A DNA stretch of 64,000 nt, from positions 1 to 64,000 of the forward strand of contig JAUCBJ010005584.1 in NCBI GenBank assembly GCA_032718475.1. The letters are read 5' to 3'. Within the stretch, counting starts at the first letter, position 1. Each line of letters begins with the position of its first letter. Below are positions 63,239-64,000 of this stretch, piece after piece. The translations under genes were made by a program, and so were the position numbers. The notes under the pieces were generated by a model that was not told the origin of the DNA, did no database searches, and worked only from the letters and a program-made list of their open reading frames with translations. The DNA is from Nemertoderma westbladi (taxonomy: Eukaryota > Xenacoelomorpha > Nemertodermatida > Nemertodermatidae).

Positions 63239-64000
63239 CAACACCAATCAACGAGAAACCCGTCTCCCGTGTCCCCCTCGCTGCAGACGACGGAGCCCGG
63301 GATGCCGGAGCACTGTACGCCGGAGCACCGTACGCCGGAGCACCGTACGCCGGAGCACCGTATGCCGGATCATCGGACGACGCCACAGAATACAAATGGC
63401 GCAACTGCCGATCCGACGTCTTCTTCGTCGGGAAACGTTTAAACGGAGGGAAACAACCCAACAAGGAGCCATTTATCAAATGCTGCTTAGTGAATGCGCG
63501 GTCACTGAACAATAAACTAACTGACCTCGAGCTCTTCTTACAACCTAATAAATATGGGATCCTGGCTGTCACCAAGTCCTGGCTCATATATACAATCCCA
63601 GACAAGGTGGTGAGCAACAATGGGCAATATCGTGTCTTCCGCAAAGATAGACCCTCTCGTGGTGGTGGAGTTGCCGTCCTTGTCCGGTCGGACATCAAAT
63701 GCGTCCAGGTACAACTACCGGCTCGCTTTGTAGATACTGAGGTGGTAGCGATCGATCTAGTTGGAAGCTCCCCCTGTCGGTTTATATGTATATATCGATC
63801 AGGAACCATCGCGACCATTGAAACTGATAAACTCTTGTCCGAATGCATATCTCTTCTCTGTCAAGTAAATACCCCATGTGTCGTGAATGGTGATTTTAAT
63901 TTACCAGATTTCGATTGGCTTTACTTAACACATCCTACATATGCTAACTACGACTTACTAAACCAGTTTTTTCTGGACAGTGGTTTAACTCAGTTACAAT
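63235..64000 (+). CDS. CR1-type LINE ORF2, endonuclease part, runs off the window
   Basis: ATG at 63235 overlaps the ORF1 stop as ATGA. Open to the window end (255 codons). A short tandem of YAGAP units (residues 23-43) precedes the EEP endonuclease: CLVNARSLNNKLTDLELFL, ILAVTKSWL, GGGVAVLVRSDI, FICIYRSG and VVNGDFNLPDFDW. In this family the metal-binding Glu is in AVTETWL; here it is Lys, so nicking activity is probably lost. RT would follow beyond 64000. Confidence 0.85.
   Translation, partial: MTTPINEKPVSRVPLAADDGARDAGALYAGAPYAGAPYAGAPYAGSSDDATEYKWRNCRSDVFFVGKRLNGGKQPNKEPFIKCCLVNARSLNNKLTDLELFLQPNKYGILAVTKSWLIYTIPDKVVSNNGQYRVFRKDRPSRGGGVAVLVRSDIKCVQVQLPARFVDTEVVAIDLVGSSPCRFICIYRSGTIATIETDKLLSECISLLCQVNTPCVVNGDFNLPDFDWLYLTHPTYANYDLLNQFFLDSGLTQLQ

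Overview
The window looks like a repeat-dense stretch of an animal (metazoan) nuclear genome, most likely an aquatic invertebrate. I cannot name the species. The evidence is one spliced extracellular-protein gene (calcium-binding EGF exon plus a terminal exon with a Thr-rich stalk), BEL/Pao, copia-like and gypsy-like LTR retroelements, several non-LTR (LINE) families, tRNA-derived SINEs, CAGA/GTCT tetranucleotide arrays and minisatellites. Nothing bacterial or organellar is visible.

Layout. 1-2850: an LTR-like promoter block, unassigned leader-like DNA and a GTCT/CAGA array. 2934-16487: one complete BEL/Pao-type retrotransposon on the minus strand (element A), bounded by 5-bp GAAAC target duplications. 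It has a 1269-bp 5' LTR, a long repeat-rich leader and a 1317-codon gag/protease ORF. Reverse transcriptase and integrase are deleted. An unusual set of accessory ORFs, including a Cys/His-rich segment, lies between pol and the 3' LTR. A 5'-truncated LINE with a restriction-like endonuclease signature (6520-8769) sits inside it. 16.5-22.1 kb: dispersed repeats, a relic related to the accessory ORF, and satellite-like arrays. 22424-27975: a CR1/jockey-like LINE (minus) split by two insertions of the same unidentified element, each flanked by GGT. 28186-31928: a second BEL/Pao copy (minus) with gag joined to RNase H. 31928-33870: RTE-like LINE endonuclease fragments fused in opposite orientations. 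34.3-35.1 kb: two oppositely oriented BEL/Pao pol ends. 35.6-37.2 kb: a foldback-like element with GTCT/CAGA arms. 37.3-39.2 kb: a basic ORF followed by an LTR-like block.

39.7-52.1 kb: a 60-bp satellite, copia-like pol, a degenerate LINE, a gypsy-like gag-protease region interrupted by a SINE, LINE fragments, a second SINE, an RTE reverse transcriptase and a 42-bp minisatellite. 52301-55117 (minus): the only convincing host gene, with two phase-compatible exons encoding a cbEGF module, then a SEA-like region, Thr-rich stalk and C-terminal hydrophobic signal. Its upstream intron carries an RTE LINE, itself interrupted by a BEL/Pao 5' LTR plus leader (element D, 56170 to about 58440). 58.4-62.3 kb: microsatellites, tandem repeats and a second foldback-like element. 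62312-64000: the 5' part of a CR1-type LINE with a PHD-like ORF1 and an endonuclease ORF2 joined by an ATGA stop/start overlap.

How it works together: almost all of it is a nested record of transposition. Element A is the most informative piece. Its LTRs differ at only three aligned positions, so it inserted recently, yet it lacks RT and integrase. This suggests mobilisation in trans, and it preserves accessory ORFs that I do not recognise from BEL/Pao elements.
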